Shown in pieces: positions 1 through 6,816 of a stretch of DNA of 13,215 nucleotides; position 1 is the stretch's first letter, and every line of letters starts with the position of its first letter. Source of the stretch: an uncultured bacterium (lineage in GTDB: Bacteria > Desulfobacterota > Desulfobulbia > Desulfobulbales > Desulfobulbaceae); the NCBI GenBank assembly GCA_903896915.1, contig CAITZN010000109.1, positions 1 through 13,215 on the forward strand, written 5' to 3'. The translations under genes were made by a program, and so were the position numbers. A model generated the notes under the pieces. It had not been told where the DNA came from and did not search any database. It saw only the letters and a program-made list of their open reading frames with translations.

Positions 1-21
1 TCGGTTCTGGAGCGCATGCCG

Positions 22-72
22 TGATTCCTCAAGGTTTCTCACCGGTCGAGCCGGGGATGCTTTGAGGAATCA
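22..72 (-). repeat. 11-bp inverted repeat overlapping the nfo stop codon, possible terminator
   Basis: TGATTCCTCAA at 22-32 is the exact reverse complement of TTGAGGAATCA at 62-72. The 29-nt loop holds a smaller nested hairpin (CCGG-CTCGA-CCGG on the minus strand). The arm at 62-72 contains the TGA stop of nfo, so the structure sits at the end of the nfo message. The opposite arm also begins with TGA on the plus strand. No run of T follows on either strand, so it is not a textbook intrinsic terminator. It may protect a 3' end or act as a terminator for two convergent transcripts. Confidence 0.5.
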
Positions 73-924
73 GGTCAGGAACGATCGTAATCGTCTCAGA
101 TTTTCAATATCTTCGGCAAGGTCGGCCCCTTTTGGTGTTTCCAGCGTCATCGGATGATGCTGGAAGCGGGGATCGGTGAGCAGGTTTCGAAAGCCCTCGA
201 TCCCGATTTTGCCCTCTCCGATATGTTCGTGCCGGTCAACCCTGCTGTTGCATTCTTTTTTTGAATCGTTGAGATGGAAAAAAAGGATGCGATCGCAGCC
301 GATGCTGTGCTCCAGCTGGTCGATGGTCTGTTGATATTCTGCCGGGCTGCTTAACTCGTAGCCGGCGGCAAAAATATGGCAGGTGTCGACGCAGACCCCC
401 AGGTGTTTGGGATATCGACTTCGCTGCAGGAGCCAGCCGAGTTCTTCGAATCTGCTGCCCAAAGCGGTTCCCTGTCCTGCAGTGGTTTCAAGCAGTATGA
501 TTAACTCCGATTCAAGACCCCCAGAGCGTTCCAAAGCCAGGTCCAGATTGCGCGCGACCTCAGTCAACCCCTGTTCGATTCCTGCACCGCCGTGACTGCC
601 CGGGTGGATCACCACAAAGCCAATGCCGAGCTGCTGGCATCGTGCCAATTCTTCTCCAAAGGCGCTCACTGATTTTGTCGCCATTTCTGCTTGTGAGGCC
701 GCCAGGTTGATCAGGTAGGAGGCGTGGGAGGCCACCGGCATCATGCCGTTTTCTTGCCATCTTTCCTGAAATAGTCGAATCTCTTCCGGTTGCAGTGGTT
801 TTGACCGCCACTGCCGCTGGTTGGCAGTGAATATCTGCAACGACTCACCTCCCACCTGCTTGATTCGGTCAAAGGCTAGATACAGGCCGCCAGCAACAGA
901 TTGATGGGCTCCGAGTAACGGCAT
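70..924 (-). CDS. nfo: Endonuclease IV (apurinic/apyrimidinic endonuclease)
   Basis: This is a 284-residue Nfo-family AP endonuclease, which cuts the DNA backbone 5' to abasic sites in base-excision repair. The N-terminus (LLGAHQSVAGGL, then FTANQRQW) matches the family start. All nine zinc ligands known from E. coli Nfo can be placed: His67, His107 (IHPGSHGG), Glu146 (LLETTAGQG), Asp180 and His183 (CVDTCHIFAAGYEL), His217 (HLNDSK), Asp230 and His232 (DRHEH) and Glu262 (LETPKG). Length fits the family (about 280). I chose the ATG at 924 because it aligns with the E. coli start and lies 34 nt after the surE stop; the frame stays open upstream to 999, but that part would run into surE. It is probably the last gene of the M48-surE-nfo run. 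Confidence 0.96.
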   Translation of the reverse strand: MPLLGAHQSVAGGLYLAFDRIKQVGGESLQIFTANQRQWRSKPLQPEEIRLFQERWQENGMMPVASHASYLINLAASQAEMATKSVSAFGEELARCQQLGIGFVVIHPGSHGGAGIEQGLTEVARNLDLALERSGGLESELIILLETTAGQGTALGSRFEELGWLLQRSRYPKHLGVCVDTCHIFAAGYELSSPAEYQQTIDQLEHSIGCDRILFFHLNDSKKECNSRVDRHEHIGEGKIGIEGFRNLLTDPRFQHHPMTLETPKGADLAEDIENLRRLRSFLT

Positions 925-958
925 CACCAATCTCGCGAAAGAGAAAGGGGAAGGGGTA

Positions 959-1711
959 TCACATCTTCCATTGCTGTTCCAGGTATTCAAGGCCGCCATG
1001 ATTGGTCAGATCAAGTTGAATAGGTGTAACCGAAACAGAGCCGTTGCGTACCGCCTGTTCATCGGTATCGTCGCCGCCCGACCAGAGCACGGTGCCGCCG
1101 CCGATCCAGTAGTGTTTACGCCCCCAGGGATCGAAGGTCTCCTGGATGGAATCCTGATAGATCCTTCTTCCCTGGCGGGTGAAGCGAATACCCTGGATTT
1201 CTCCGGCTTTAAGCGGCGGGATGTTGATGTTGAGCAGGGTGTTGGGCGGCAGGTGCATGGTCAGGGCCATTGAGGCGAGCTTCCAGGCGACTGCGGCGGC
1301 AACTTCAAAATCATAGGGCGGATTGCCGGCCAGGGAGAAGGCCAGCGAGGGGATGTCATACATGGTTCCTTCAATGGCTGCCGAGACCGTGCCCGAATAG
1401 CTGATGTCGTCGCCCAGATTGGCACCAGGGTTGATTCCGGAAACTAGCAGGGCGGGTTTTTGCTTGAGAATTTTATTGATGGCGATGGTCACGCAGTCGG
1501 TGGGGGTACCGTCAATGGTGTAGATGTTATGCTCGAGTTCGATCACCCGGAGTGGTCGGTTCATGGTCAGCGAATGGCTGACTGCGGAATTGTCTCGCTC
1601 CGGTGCGACAATCACGGCCTCGCCCAGAGAGCTGACTGCCTCGTGCAGGGCACGGATGCCTGGGGCGTAGACGCCGTCGTCGTTGGTAACAAGAATTAAA
1701 GGTTTGGACAT
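959..1711 (-). CDS. surE: 5'/3'-nucleotidase SurE
   Basis: A 250-residue SurE protein, a metal-dependent phosphatase that removes phosphate from nucleoside monophosphates and is linked to stationary-phase survival in E. coli. The N-terminal ILVTNDDGVYAPGI motif is diagnostic. The metal ligands are Asp11 and Asp12 (NDDG), Ser42 (RDNSAVSHS) and Asn94 (SGINPGANLGDD), followed by YSGTVSAAIEG. Length equals the usual family length, so it looks intact. The ATG has no strong Shine-Dalgarno. It lies 121 nt downstream of the M48 gene and 34 nt upstream of nfo on the same strand. In many proteobacteria surE is next to pcm or nlpD, so this neighbourhood differs from E. coli. Confidence 0.96.
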   Translation of the reverse strand: MSKPLILVTNDDGVYAPGIRALHEAVSSLGEAVIVAPERDNSAVSHSLTMNRPLRVIELEHNIYTIDGTPTDCVTIAINKILKQKPALLVSGINPGANLGDDISYSGTVSAAIEGTMYDIPSLAFSLAGNPPYDFEVAAAVAWKLASMALTMHLPPNTLLNINIPPLKAGEIQGIRFTRQGRRIYQDSIQETFDPWGRKHYWIGGGTVLWSGGDDTDEQAVRNGSVSVTPIQLDLTNHGGLEYLEQQWKM

Positions 1712-1774
1712 GGGCTGGTCAAATCGGTCTGCATTGCTTTGAAGGGTTGCAAAATGGTTTCTAGTCGTCAGGTT

Positions 1775-1786
1775 TTTACGCGTAAA
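1775..1786. promoter_or_regulatory. 12-bp palindrome upstream of surE
   Basis: TTTACGCGTAAA is a perfect 12-bp palindrome in the 121-nt gap between the M48 gene and surE, 64 nt upstream of the surE start. It could be an operator half-site pair for a dimeric regulator. I do not recognise the motif, and there is no clear promoter around it. Confidence 0.25.
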
Positions 1787-1832
1787 TCATTCTAAACATC
1801 CGGGGGCGATGGACTTGGCAATCTTTGACGGA

Positions 1833-3641
1833 CTATTCTTTTTCTCGCCACCGCTGTTTACGGAATTTTTCGATCTGAGCCAGGTAATAGGCGCGATTTT
1901 CTGGATTAAGGCGAAGGGCTTTTGTCTCCGTAGTCAACGCCTCTTCTATCAATCCGTTTGCCCAATAGGCAGTGGCCAGGGTGTCCATAATATATCCCCG
2001 CTCTTTGGGCAGGATGGCCGTTTTTGCGAGCGTTAAGGCGCGTTCAGGATTGCGAATGTCTTTGTCTTGAGCAGTGAGCAGCAGCCAGGCAAGGTTGTTG
2101 TTGGCCGCTGCATTCATGGGGGTGATAGCTAGGGCTTTTTCATAGGCATCAACCGCTTTTTGTTCCATCTTGCGGCTTTGCAGAAAATCTCCGAGAAGAA
2201 TGAACCATAAGCTGTTTCCCGGTTCCTGACTTGCTTTCTGCAGCAAAACCGCCTCGGTATATTGTATCTCGTGATTACCCGATAATTTTTCGATATCAAC
2301 CTGATGCAAACTCAAAATCAGTAAACCAATACTGAAAAAATAGAGCGCAAGGCTTAAGTAAAGTTTTCGGTCATGCCTTTTAATGTGAGCCTGGTCCTGT
2401 TCGCATTTATTGAGAAAATCGATCCGTTCTCCTATGCCGAAATGGTGCCAGTTTTTTTCTTCCCGGTTGCCGCCACTGAGCAGCGATATTTTCTCGAATG
2501 ATGCGATTAGGGGGATGCTCGTGCCTTGAGCTTTGAACACATAGAGGTCGGCCTGGCGTTCAAAATTGCGGATGAAATAGCCAAAAATGTAACGGAAGTA
2601 AATGAGCATGAGTGGCAAAATTGGTGCCGTCGCTAGCACGCCGAGCAGGTTTTGTGGGGCTACTTGCAGGATCTGTAGCAGTCGGTAGAAAAGATCACTG
2701 GCGAGGATGAAATGGGGTAAAGGTGCCGCCAAAGCTCCAGTCAACAGGCTGAAGCTGAGGAAAAGAACGATATAAAGGATAAGGTGCAAGCGTTTGACAT
2801 GGCCGATCTCATGGGCAAGGACACTGTCGAGTTCATCGTTTGACAGGGCCTCTAGAAGGGCGGGCGTGATCATCAAATAGCGCAGTCTGGGGATTATACC
2901 CATGATGCCTGCTGTGAGGGCCTGTCCTTCAAAAAGAGGCCAGTAGAGGATGTCGGAATGGAAGCCTTGGGTTTTGCAGAACCCAACGATCCGTTCTCGC
3001 ACCGGTCCTGGAGGCAGGGGCGTGCAACCCCAGAGAAAGCGGACCATCGGCGGGAACGCCAGCACCAGGAAAATTAGAAATATGGCGAAGAGGACCAGGT
3101 CACCCCAGGGCGAGCGCAAAAACTCGGCCAGAGCAGGAAAAGGAAGGGCTCGCAGGAGATCAAAGGTTAGGGAGAGGACCAGCCAAGGCAGTACAATAGG
3201 CAGGTTGGCTTTGATGTTTGATAGAACAAAAGCAAAAGGGGTGTACGTACGTTGAAAGAGCTTTTGGTAATGAGGCCTAGCCGCGAGCCAGATGACGGTC
3301 AGCAGGAAGAAAAAAAAGCCAAGGCCGGCAATGTTGGTCAGCACCGGCAAGCGGTCGCCAAAAGACAGAGGCTTGAGATAGTATTTTATGTCCAGGAGAT
3401 AGACAAAACCCATGAACACCAGCACTGCCAAAATTGACAGCTTCTTTTCCACGGCGGAATATATGGTCGGCCCGACAGCAATCCCTGTGGACATTCGTTT
3501 GGCAATGTGGGCAAATCCCCAGATGATTATGGCGGCAGCGAAAACCGTCCATAATGCTGGAATGGATGGTTTGTCTGGCGGGGTATTGGTGGAGAAGACA
3601 AAGATGGCCACGAGAAAATAGAGAAGATTATTATACAGCAT
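1833..3641 (-). CDS. Multi-pass membrane M48 metalloprotease with C-terminal TPR repeats
   Basis: A 602-residue integral membrane protein of the M48 (HtpX/Ste24-like) zinc protease superfamily. The active-site HEXXH is HEIGH at 277-281 (VLAHEIGHVKRLH), and the third zinc ligand is probably Glu361 in FERQAD. About six hydrophobic segments precede the active site (roughly 3-17, 30-47, 68-84, 104-121, 146-163, 181-199). Others follow at about 286-306, 335-356 and 428-446. Residues 475-585 contain two to three TPR units (for example GDFLQSRKMEQKAVDAYEKA and NNLAWLL). M48 proteases usually act in membrane-protein quality control; the substrate here is unknown. TPRs are also found in BepA-type M48 proteases, but those are periplasmic and lack this multi-pass N-terminus. 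The ATG start has only a distant AGG upstream. Confidence 0.9.
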   Translation of the reverse strand: MLYNNLLYFLVAIFVFSTNTPPDKPSIPALWTVFAAAIIIWGFAHIAKRMSTGIAVGPTIYSAVEKKLSILAVLVFMGFVYLLDIKYYLKPLSFGDRLPVLTNIAGLGFFFFLLTVIWLAARPHYQKLFQRTYTPFAFVLSNIKANLPIVLPWLVLSLTFDLLRALPFPALAEFLRSPWGDLVLFAIFLIFLVLAFPPMVRFLWGCTPLPPGPVRERIVGFCKTQGFHSDILYWPLFEGQALTAGIMGIIPRLRYLMITPALLEALSNDELDSVLAHEIGHVKRLHLILYIVLFLSFSLLTGALAAPLPHFILASDLFYRLLQILQVAPQNLLGVLATAPILPLMLIYFRYIFGYFIRNFERQADLYVFKAQGTSIPLIASFEKISLLSGGNREEKNWHHFGIGERIDFLNKCEQDQAHIKRHDRKLYLSLALYFFSIGLLILSLHQVDIEKLSGNHEIQYTEAVLLQKASQEPGNSLWFILLGDFLQSRKMEQKAVDAYEKALAITPMNAAANNNLAWLLLTAQDKDIRNPERALTLAKTAILPKERGYIMDTLATAYWANGLIEEALTTETKALRLNPENRAYYLAQIEKFRKQRWREKE

Positions 3642-3666
3642 AAATTTTTTGTACCTATTTTGTCAG

Positions 3667-3684
3667 GGCGACCTACCGGTCGCC
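3667..3684 (-). promoter_or_regulatory. Hairpin in the leader of the M48 protease gene
   Basis: GGCGACC and GGTCGCC form a perfect 7-bp stem with a 4-nt loop, ending 25 nt upstream of the M48 ATG on the minus strand. If transcription starts further upstream it would sit in the 5' untranslated region. No T-run follows, so it is not an intrinsic terminator. Its role is unknown. Confidence 0.3.
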
Positions 3685-3825
3685 GCGGGTAGTTGGCCGG
3701 AAGGTAGTGCCAATGAAATGAGCCCTTAAAGTATGCATGTTTACGGCAATGTGCCAGAATCGTTTGTACTTATTTTAGGTTTTTCTGGATGTTGCCCTGG
3801 ATTTTAGGAAAATTGTGAAAAACGG

Positions 3826-3853
3826 TTGACCTGTCGCTGATTTCTGTTATAAT
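3826..3853 (+). promoter_or_regulatory. Sigma-70-type promoter of the CAU tRNA gene
   Basis: TTGACC (3826-3831) and a perfect TATAAT (3848-3853) are separated by 16 nt. A TG one base before the -10 box makes it an extended -10. The predicted start is about 15 nt upstream of the tRNA, as expected for a strong tRNA promoter. Confidence 0.88.
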
Positions 3854-3874
3854 ATTAAGTTTACTGAAACTTCA

Positions 3875-3951
3875 GGGCCTATAGCTCAGTTGGCTAGAGC
3901 CACCGGCTCATAACCGGTCGGTCCCTGGTTCGAGTCCAGGTGGGCCCACCA
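3875..3951 (+). tRNA. tRNA with CAU anticodon (tRNA-Ile2 more likely, or elongator tRNA-Met)
   Basis: A complete 77-nt cloverleaf with encoded CCA. The acceptor stem GGGCCTA pairs with TGGGCCC, discriminator A, then CCA. The D stem is GCTC/GAGC, the anticodon stem ACCGG/CCGGT around the loop CTCATAA, and the T arm CCTGG-TTCGAGT-CCAGG. The anticodon is CAT. It is not the initiator, because position 1-72 is a normal G-C pair and the anticodon stem lacks the three G-C pairs. The C4-G69 and C5-G68 acceptor pairs are those favoured by the lysidine synthetase TilS in E. coli tRNA-Ile2, whereas elongator tRNA-Met usually lacks them. I therefore lean to the AUA-reading isoleucine tRNA, without certainty. 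Confidence 0.97.
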
Positions 3952-4085
3952 TTATTTCGGAAGAGTGGATAGGGGTTTCCCTTTAAACCTTCCTCCCCCT
4001 CCACAGCACCTACTGACTTTGAATGCGTTGAGCGGTTACCGACAACTATGGCTGAAACAACAGAGGGGCATTGAAAAGAATGTCT

Positions 4086-4129
4086 AAAAAGAGGTACATC
4101 CCCTAGAGGATGTGCCTCTTTTTCTTTAT
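4086..4129 (+). terminator. Intrinsic terminator after the tRNA, directly before nif3
   Basis: AAAAAGAGGTACATCC (4086-4101) and GGATGTGCCTCTTTTT (4108-4123) form a 16-bp stem with one G-T pair and a 6-nt loop, flanked by A5 and T5 tracts. The stem can work on both strands. It lies about 135 nt after the tRNA and ends 14-20 nt before the GTG start of the Nif3 gene. Whether it only ends the tRNA transcript or also limits entry into nif3 cannot be told from sequence. Confidence 0.9.
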
Positions 4130-4142
4130 AGAGTAATACACT

Positions 4143-4946
4143 GTGCCTATCGTCCAAGATTTTCTCAATATCCTGCAACACATAACCCCGGAAGACCTAG
4201 CCGAAGAATGGGATAATGTCGGCCTGCTGGTCGGTAATCCGCAACAGGCAGTGAACCGTATTCTGCTGGCGCTAGATCCTTCCTGTTCACTCATAGACCT
4301 GGCCTGTTCCGGACGGTACGATCTTGTCATCACGCACCATCCCATCATATTCAGGCCGTTGAAATCGCTTCGGACTGACACCCCTACAGGCAAATTTATT
4401 GCTCGAGCTACCGGTGCAGGTATTAGTGTCATTGCCTGTCATACCAATTTTGATTCGATTGAAGGTGGTGTTAGCGATATTTTAGCCACTGCCCTTGGTC
4501 TCACCATGACCCGACCGCTGGTCCAGGCAAGCAAAAGCTGTGACCCCAGCTGCGGGCTTGGTCGTATCGGTATGTATCCGTTGGCAGTGCCAGTAGCAAC
4601 CTTTCTAGCCCGTCTGCACCAGGCTTGTGCTCCGCCTTGGATACTTGAGGCTGGCCACAGGCCGCAGCAAGTTGCCACAGTCGCCGTCTGTGGCGGATCG
4701 TGTTCCGATTTAGCCGAAACCGCCCTGCGTCATGGTGCGGATGTCTTTGTCACTGCTGAAGTGAAGCATTCTGTAGCCCGTTGGGCCGAGGATGCCGGCT
4801 TATGGATCCTTGATGCCGGACATTTCGCCACCGAAAACCCGGCAATGTCCATTTTTAAAAATCGGCTACAGCAACAGGCTGTTGATCTCAGATGGGACAT
4901 AGAAATTGACACAGCAGGTCAGCAATCACCATTACGGCTTGTATGA
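4143..4946 (+). CDS. Nif3-like dinuclear metal center protein (YbgI/DUF34 family)
   Basis: A 267-residue member of the Nif3/YbgI family, widespread hexameric proteins with a two-metal centre whose cellular job is still unclear; the homolog is often labelled as a GTP cyclohydrolase type 2-like protein, which I would not take as a function. Family marks are LAEEWDNVGLLVG near the N-terminus, ITHHPIIFRP with His65 and His66, CHTNFDS with Asp104, and DAGHFATENP with His227 and Glu231; these are the expected metal ligands. The GTG start is fixed by a stop codon three codons upstream and by the N-terminal match. The Shine-Dalgarno is weak (AGAG). It heads a run with a zinc-ribbon protein, RNase H and rnpB, an order seen in other phyla. 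Confidence 0.93.
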   Translation: MPIVQDFLNILQHITPEDLAEEWDNVGLLVGNPQQAVNRILLALDPSCSLIDLACSGRYDLVITHHPIIFRPLKSLRTDTPTGKFIARATGAGISVIACHTNFDSIEGGVSDILATALGLTMTRPLVQASKSCDPSCGLGRIGMYPLAVPVATFLARLHQACAPPWILEAGHRPQQVATVAVCGGSCSDLAETALRHGADVFVTAEVKHSVARWAEDAGLWILDAGHFATENPAMSIFKNRLQQQAVDLRWDIEIDTAGQQSPLRLV

Positions 4947-5065
4947 ACAGGACTTTCTGGCTTCAGATACCCACAAAATGTAAGAGAACAGTGCGTTTCT
5001 GAGTGCCGGCCACCCGTTACTTCTTGGTTTTTAAACACTAGACTCACCGATTGAGGAGCTCATCA

Positions 5066-5794
5066 TTGAAAGAGGAAATACTCAAACTCATCAAGTTGCA
5101 GGAAATCGACAGTGAAATTGCCGGATTCGACAACATTATCGCCAAACAACAGGCCCTCATCGCTAGTCGTGAAAATGCGATTGTGGAGAAACAGGAGGCG
5201 ATAACAGTTTTTCGTGGCAAGATTGAACTACTCGATCAAAAACAGCGGGAAACCAAGGCCGAGCACGATGACGCCGGTATTCGAGTGAAAGACCGGCAAA
5301 ACAAGATGATGCAGGTGCAGACCAGTAGAGAGCACCAGGCCTTGCTGAAAGAAATCGAGGAAAATAAAAGATTGCTGAAGGAGACGGACGACCGAGTTCT
5401 GCTGTTTATCGAACAGATCGAACAGCTGGAACAAGAGGTCGCTACCTTGGAGAACTTGTGTTTGGGTGAGCAGCAACTGCTGAAGGAAGCGATCGAGACC
5501 GTCGAAAAAGAGATTAAGCGCATTGAGGTTTCCAAGAAATCAGTCGTCAGTCAGCGGGAGAAGGAGGCTTTGGTGATTCAGGCACCCTATCTCAAGCGCT
5601 ACATGATGCTTCTCAATAAGCGCGAAGGGATTGCGGTGGTGGCGATCAACGACAACGTTTGCCAGGGATGTTACATGGGGTTGCCGCCGCAACAGGTCAT
5701 CGAAATACGCAAGGCCGATAAATTTAATACTTGTCCAACCTGCCAGCGAATTCTCTATTTCAAGGAACAAGAGGACGAAGCTGTTGGTAAATAA
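5066..5794 (+). CDS. Coiled-coil protein with C-terminal C4 zinc ribbon (CT398/FlgZ-like)
   Basis: A 242-residue protein. Residues about 5-170 are charged and heptad-rich, predicting a long antiparallel coiled coil. Residues about 195-235 form a zinc ribbon with Cys199/Cys202 (CQGC) and Cys223/Cys226 (CPTC). This is the architecture of the CT398 / HP0958 (FlgZ) family; the Helicobacter protein binds the sigma factor RpoN and an mRNA, but most family members have no assigned role. I chose the TTG at 5066 because GAGGAG at 5053-5058 is an excellent Shine-Dalgarno 7 nt before it; the only other upstream start, TTG at 5051, would overlap that site. The 3' end overlaps the RNase H gene by 11 nt, which suggests translational coupling. 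Confidence 0.88.
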   Translation: MKEEILKLIKLQEIDSEIAGFDNIIAKQQALIASRENAIVEKQEAITVFRGKIELLDQKQRETKAEHDDAGIRVKDRQNKMMQVQTSREHQALLKEIEENKRLLKETDDRVLLFIEQIEQLEQEVATLENLCLGEQQLLKEAIETVEKEIKRIEVSKKSVVSQREKEALVIQAPYLKRYMMLLNKREGIAVVAINDNVCQGCYMGLPPQQVIEIRKADKFNTCPTCQRILYFKEQEDEAVGK

Positions 5795-6407
5795 CCGGTT
5801 GACCAGAGACCAGGTTCTCCAGACCCTGGCTGAACAACTCGACGATGCGTTGCTCACCCGGTTATTCTCCAGTCACAGCGCCCATGACATCCGGCAGATT
5901 ATAATGGGAAACCAGGGGGCTGGGAGTTCTGCTTCCGGTTCTACCCTACTTTCCCCGGTGTCAGCAAAAACAATTCGCTCTACGGCTGGAGGTCGTTGCA
6001 AACTCTTCACCGATGGCGCCTCCAGAGGAAACCCTGGGCAAGCCGGTGCCGGTGCAGTCCTCTATGATGAGAACAGTCTGGAGTTAGCCGCCAAATCCGT
6101 TTATCTCGGCACCTGCACCAATAATGTCGCGGAATACAAGGCGCTGCTTATCGGATTGGAGGAGGCGCTGCAGCTTGGTTGTACCGAGCTGACGATCGCC
6201 CTTGATTCGGAATTGATTGTCCGCCAGATCCAGGGCCGGTATAAGGTCAAAAACGAAACCTTGCTGGTACTGTTTAATGAGGTGAAGAAGTATCTTGCCC
6301 GTTTAGGCAAATGGTCCGTCATTCATGTGCCCCGGGCGCTGAATGCCAGGGCCGACCAGCTGGCGAATAAGGGTATTGATCAAAAAGAGCATCAGGAGTA
6401 TCCTTAA
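5784..6407 (+). CDS. RNase HI-like protein with N-terminal helical extension
   Basis: A 207-residue protein with an RNase H type I domain at about residues 72-200, predicted to cut RNA in RNA-DNA hybrids. The four catalytic acids are visible: Asp77 (LFTDGASRGNPG), Glu117 (NNVAEYKALL), Asp141 (ALDSELIVRQI) and Asp191 (NARADQLANKG). It belongs to the branch related to YpdQ/YpeP and to the RNase H half of mycobacterial Rv2228c, not to classic E. coli RnhA. Residues 1-45 are a helical extension ending in DIRQII, followed by a Ser/Gly/Thr-rich linker. Start choice is less certain: TTG at 5784 has GAGG at 5771-5774 and overlaps the upstream gene by 11 nt; TTG at 5799 is an alternative. rnpB follows 26 nt downstream. 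Confidence 0.88.
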   Translation: MVNNRLTRDQVLQTLAEQLDDALLTRLFSSHSAHDIRQIIMGNQGAGSSASGSTLLSPVSAKTIRSTAGGRCKLFTDGASRGNPGQAGAGAVLYDENSLELAAKSVYLGTCTNNVAEYKALLIGLEEALQLGCTELTIALDSELIVRQIQGRYKVKNETLLVLFNEVKKYLARLGKWSVIHVPRALNARADQLANKGIDQKEHQEYP

Positions 6408-6433
6408 GCAACAACGTCAGGGAGCTGAAAAGG

Positions 6434-6801
6434 AAAGGGGTGAATGCATGGTCGCTCCGGCTCGCCGGAGAGGAAAGTCCGAACACCACAGGGCGCGGTG
6501 GTTCGTAACACGAACGTTGGGCGACTGACGGAAAGTGCCACAGAAAACACACCGCCGATGGGGCGTGCAAGCGCCCACAGGTAAGGTTGAAATGGCGAGG
6601 TAAGAGCTCACCGCCTCCATGGTGACATGGAGGGCAGGGTAAACCCCACCGGGTGCAAGACCAAATAGGGAGGCGCTTGAGGGCGGCCCGTCCAAAGCTT
6701 CCGGGTAGGTTGCAAGAGATGCCGGGTGACCGGTGTCCCAGTTAAATGATCATGGTCCGCCTCCGGGCGGAAACAGAATTCGGCTTATAATTCACCCCTT
6801 T
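6434..6801 (+). ncRNA. rnpB: RNase P RNA, bacterial type A
   Basis: The catalytic RNA of RNase P, which trims the 5' leader of tRNA precursors. Conserved blocks appear in order: GAGGAAAGTCC (6469-6480 region), CACACCGCCGATG, AGGTAAGAGCTCACCGC, GTAAACCCCACCGGGTGCAAG, ACCAAATAGGG, and ACAGAATTCGGCTTAT near the 3' end. Helix P1 is AAAGGGGTGAAT (6434-6445) with ATTCACCCCTTT (6790-6801). Hairpins with stable loops include CTCCATG-GTGA-CATGGAG (6615-6632), GGGCGT-GCAA-GCGCCC, and CCGCC-TCCG-GGCGG (6757-6770). The exact ends are inferred from P1. The P1 3' strand runs into a T tract (6799-6805) and probably ends transcription. A possible weak promoter (TTGATC 6376-6381, 17 nt, TATCCT 6399-6404) lies in the end of the RNase H gene; co-transcription from upstream is equally possible. 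Confidence 0.97.
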
Positions 6802-6805
6802 TTTT
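6799..6805 (+). terminator. T tract following rnpB helix P1
   Basis: The 3' strand of rnpB helix P1 is followed by seven T residues. Base-paired P1 plus this tract resembles an intrinsic terminator, but the helix closes over the entire RNA, so it would only work if the local CCGCC-TCCG-GGCGG hairpin upstream or P1 itself causes the pause. The next start codon, GTG of ispDF, is only 11 nt further on. Confidence 0.45.
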
Positions 6806-6816
6806 CTCAACAGCGC

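Noticed and set aside
925..999. Upstream extension of nfo to 999
   Set aside because: It would overlap the surE C-terminus, and the extra 25 residues have no family match; the ATG at 924 aligns with E. coli Nfo.
5631..5783. Upstream extension of the RNase H reading frame
   Set aside because: It lies inside the conserved zinc-ribbon coding region in another frame and looks like non-protein sequence.
6733..6816. ispDF starting at the GTG at 6733
   Set aside because: This stretch is the 3' part of rnpB, including conserved bases and helix P1; the translated residues do not resemble IspD.
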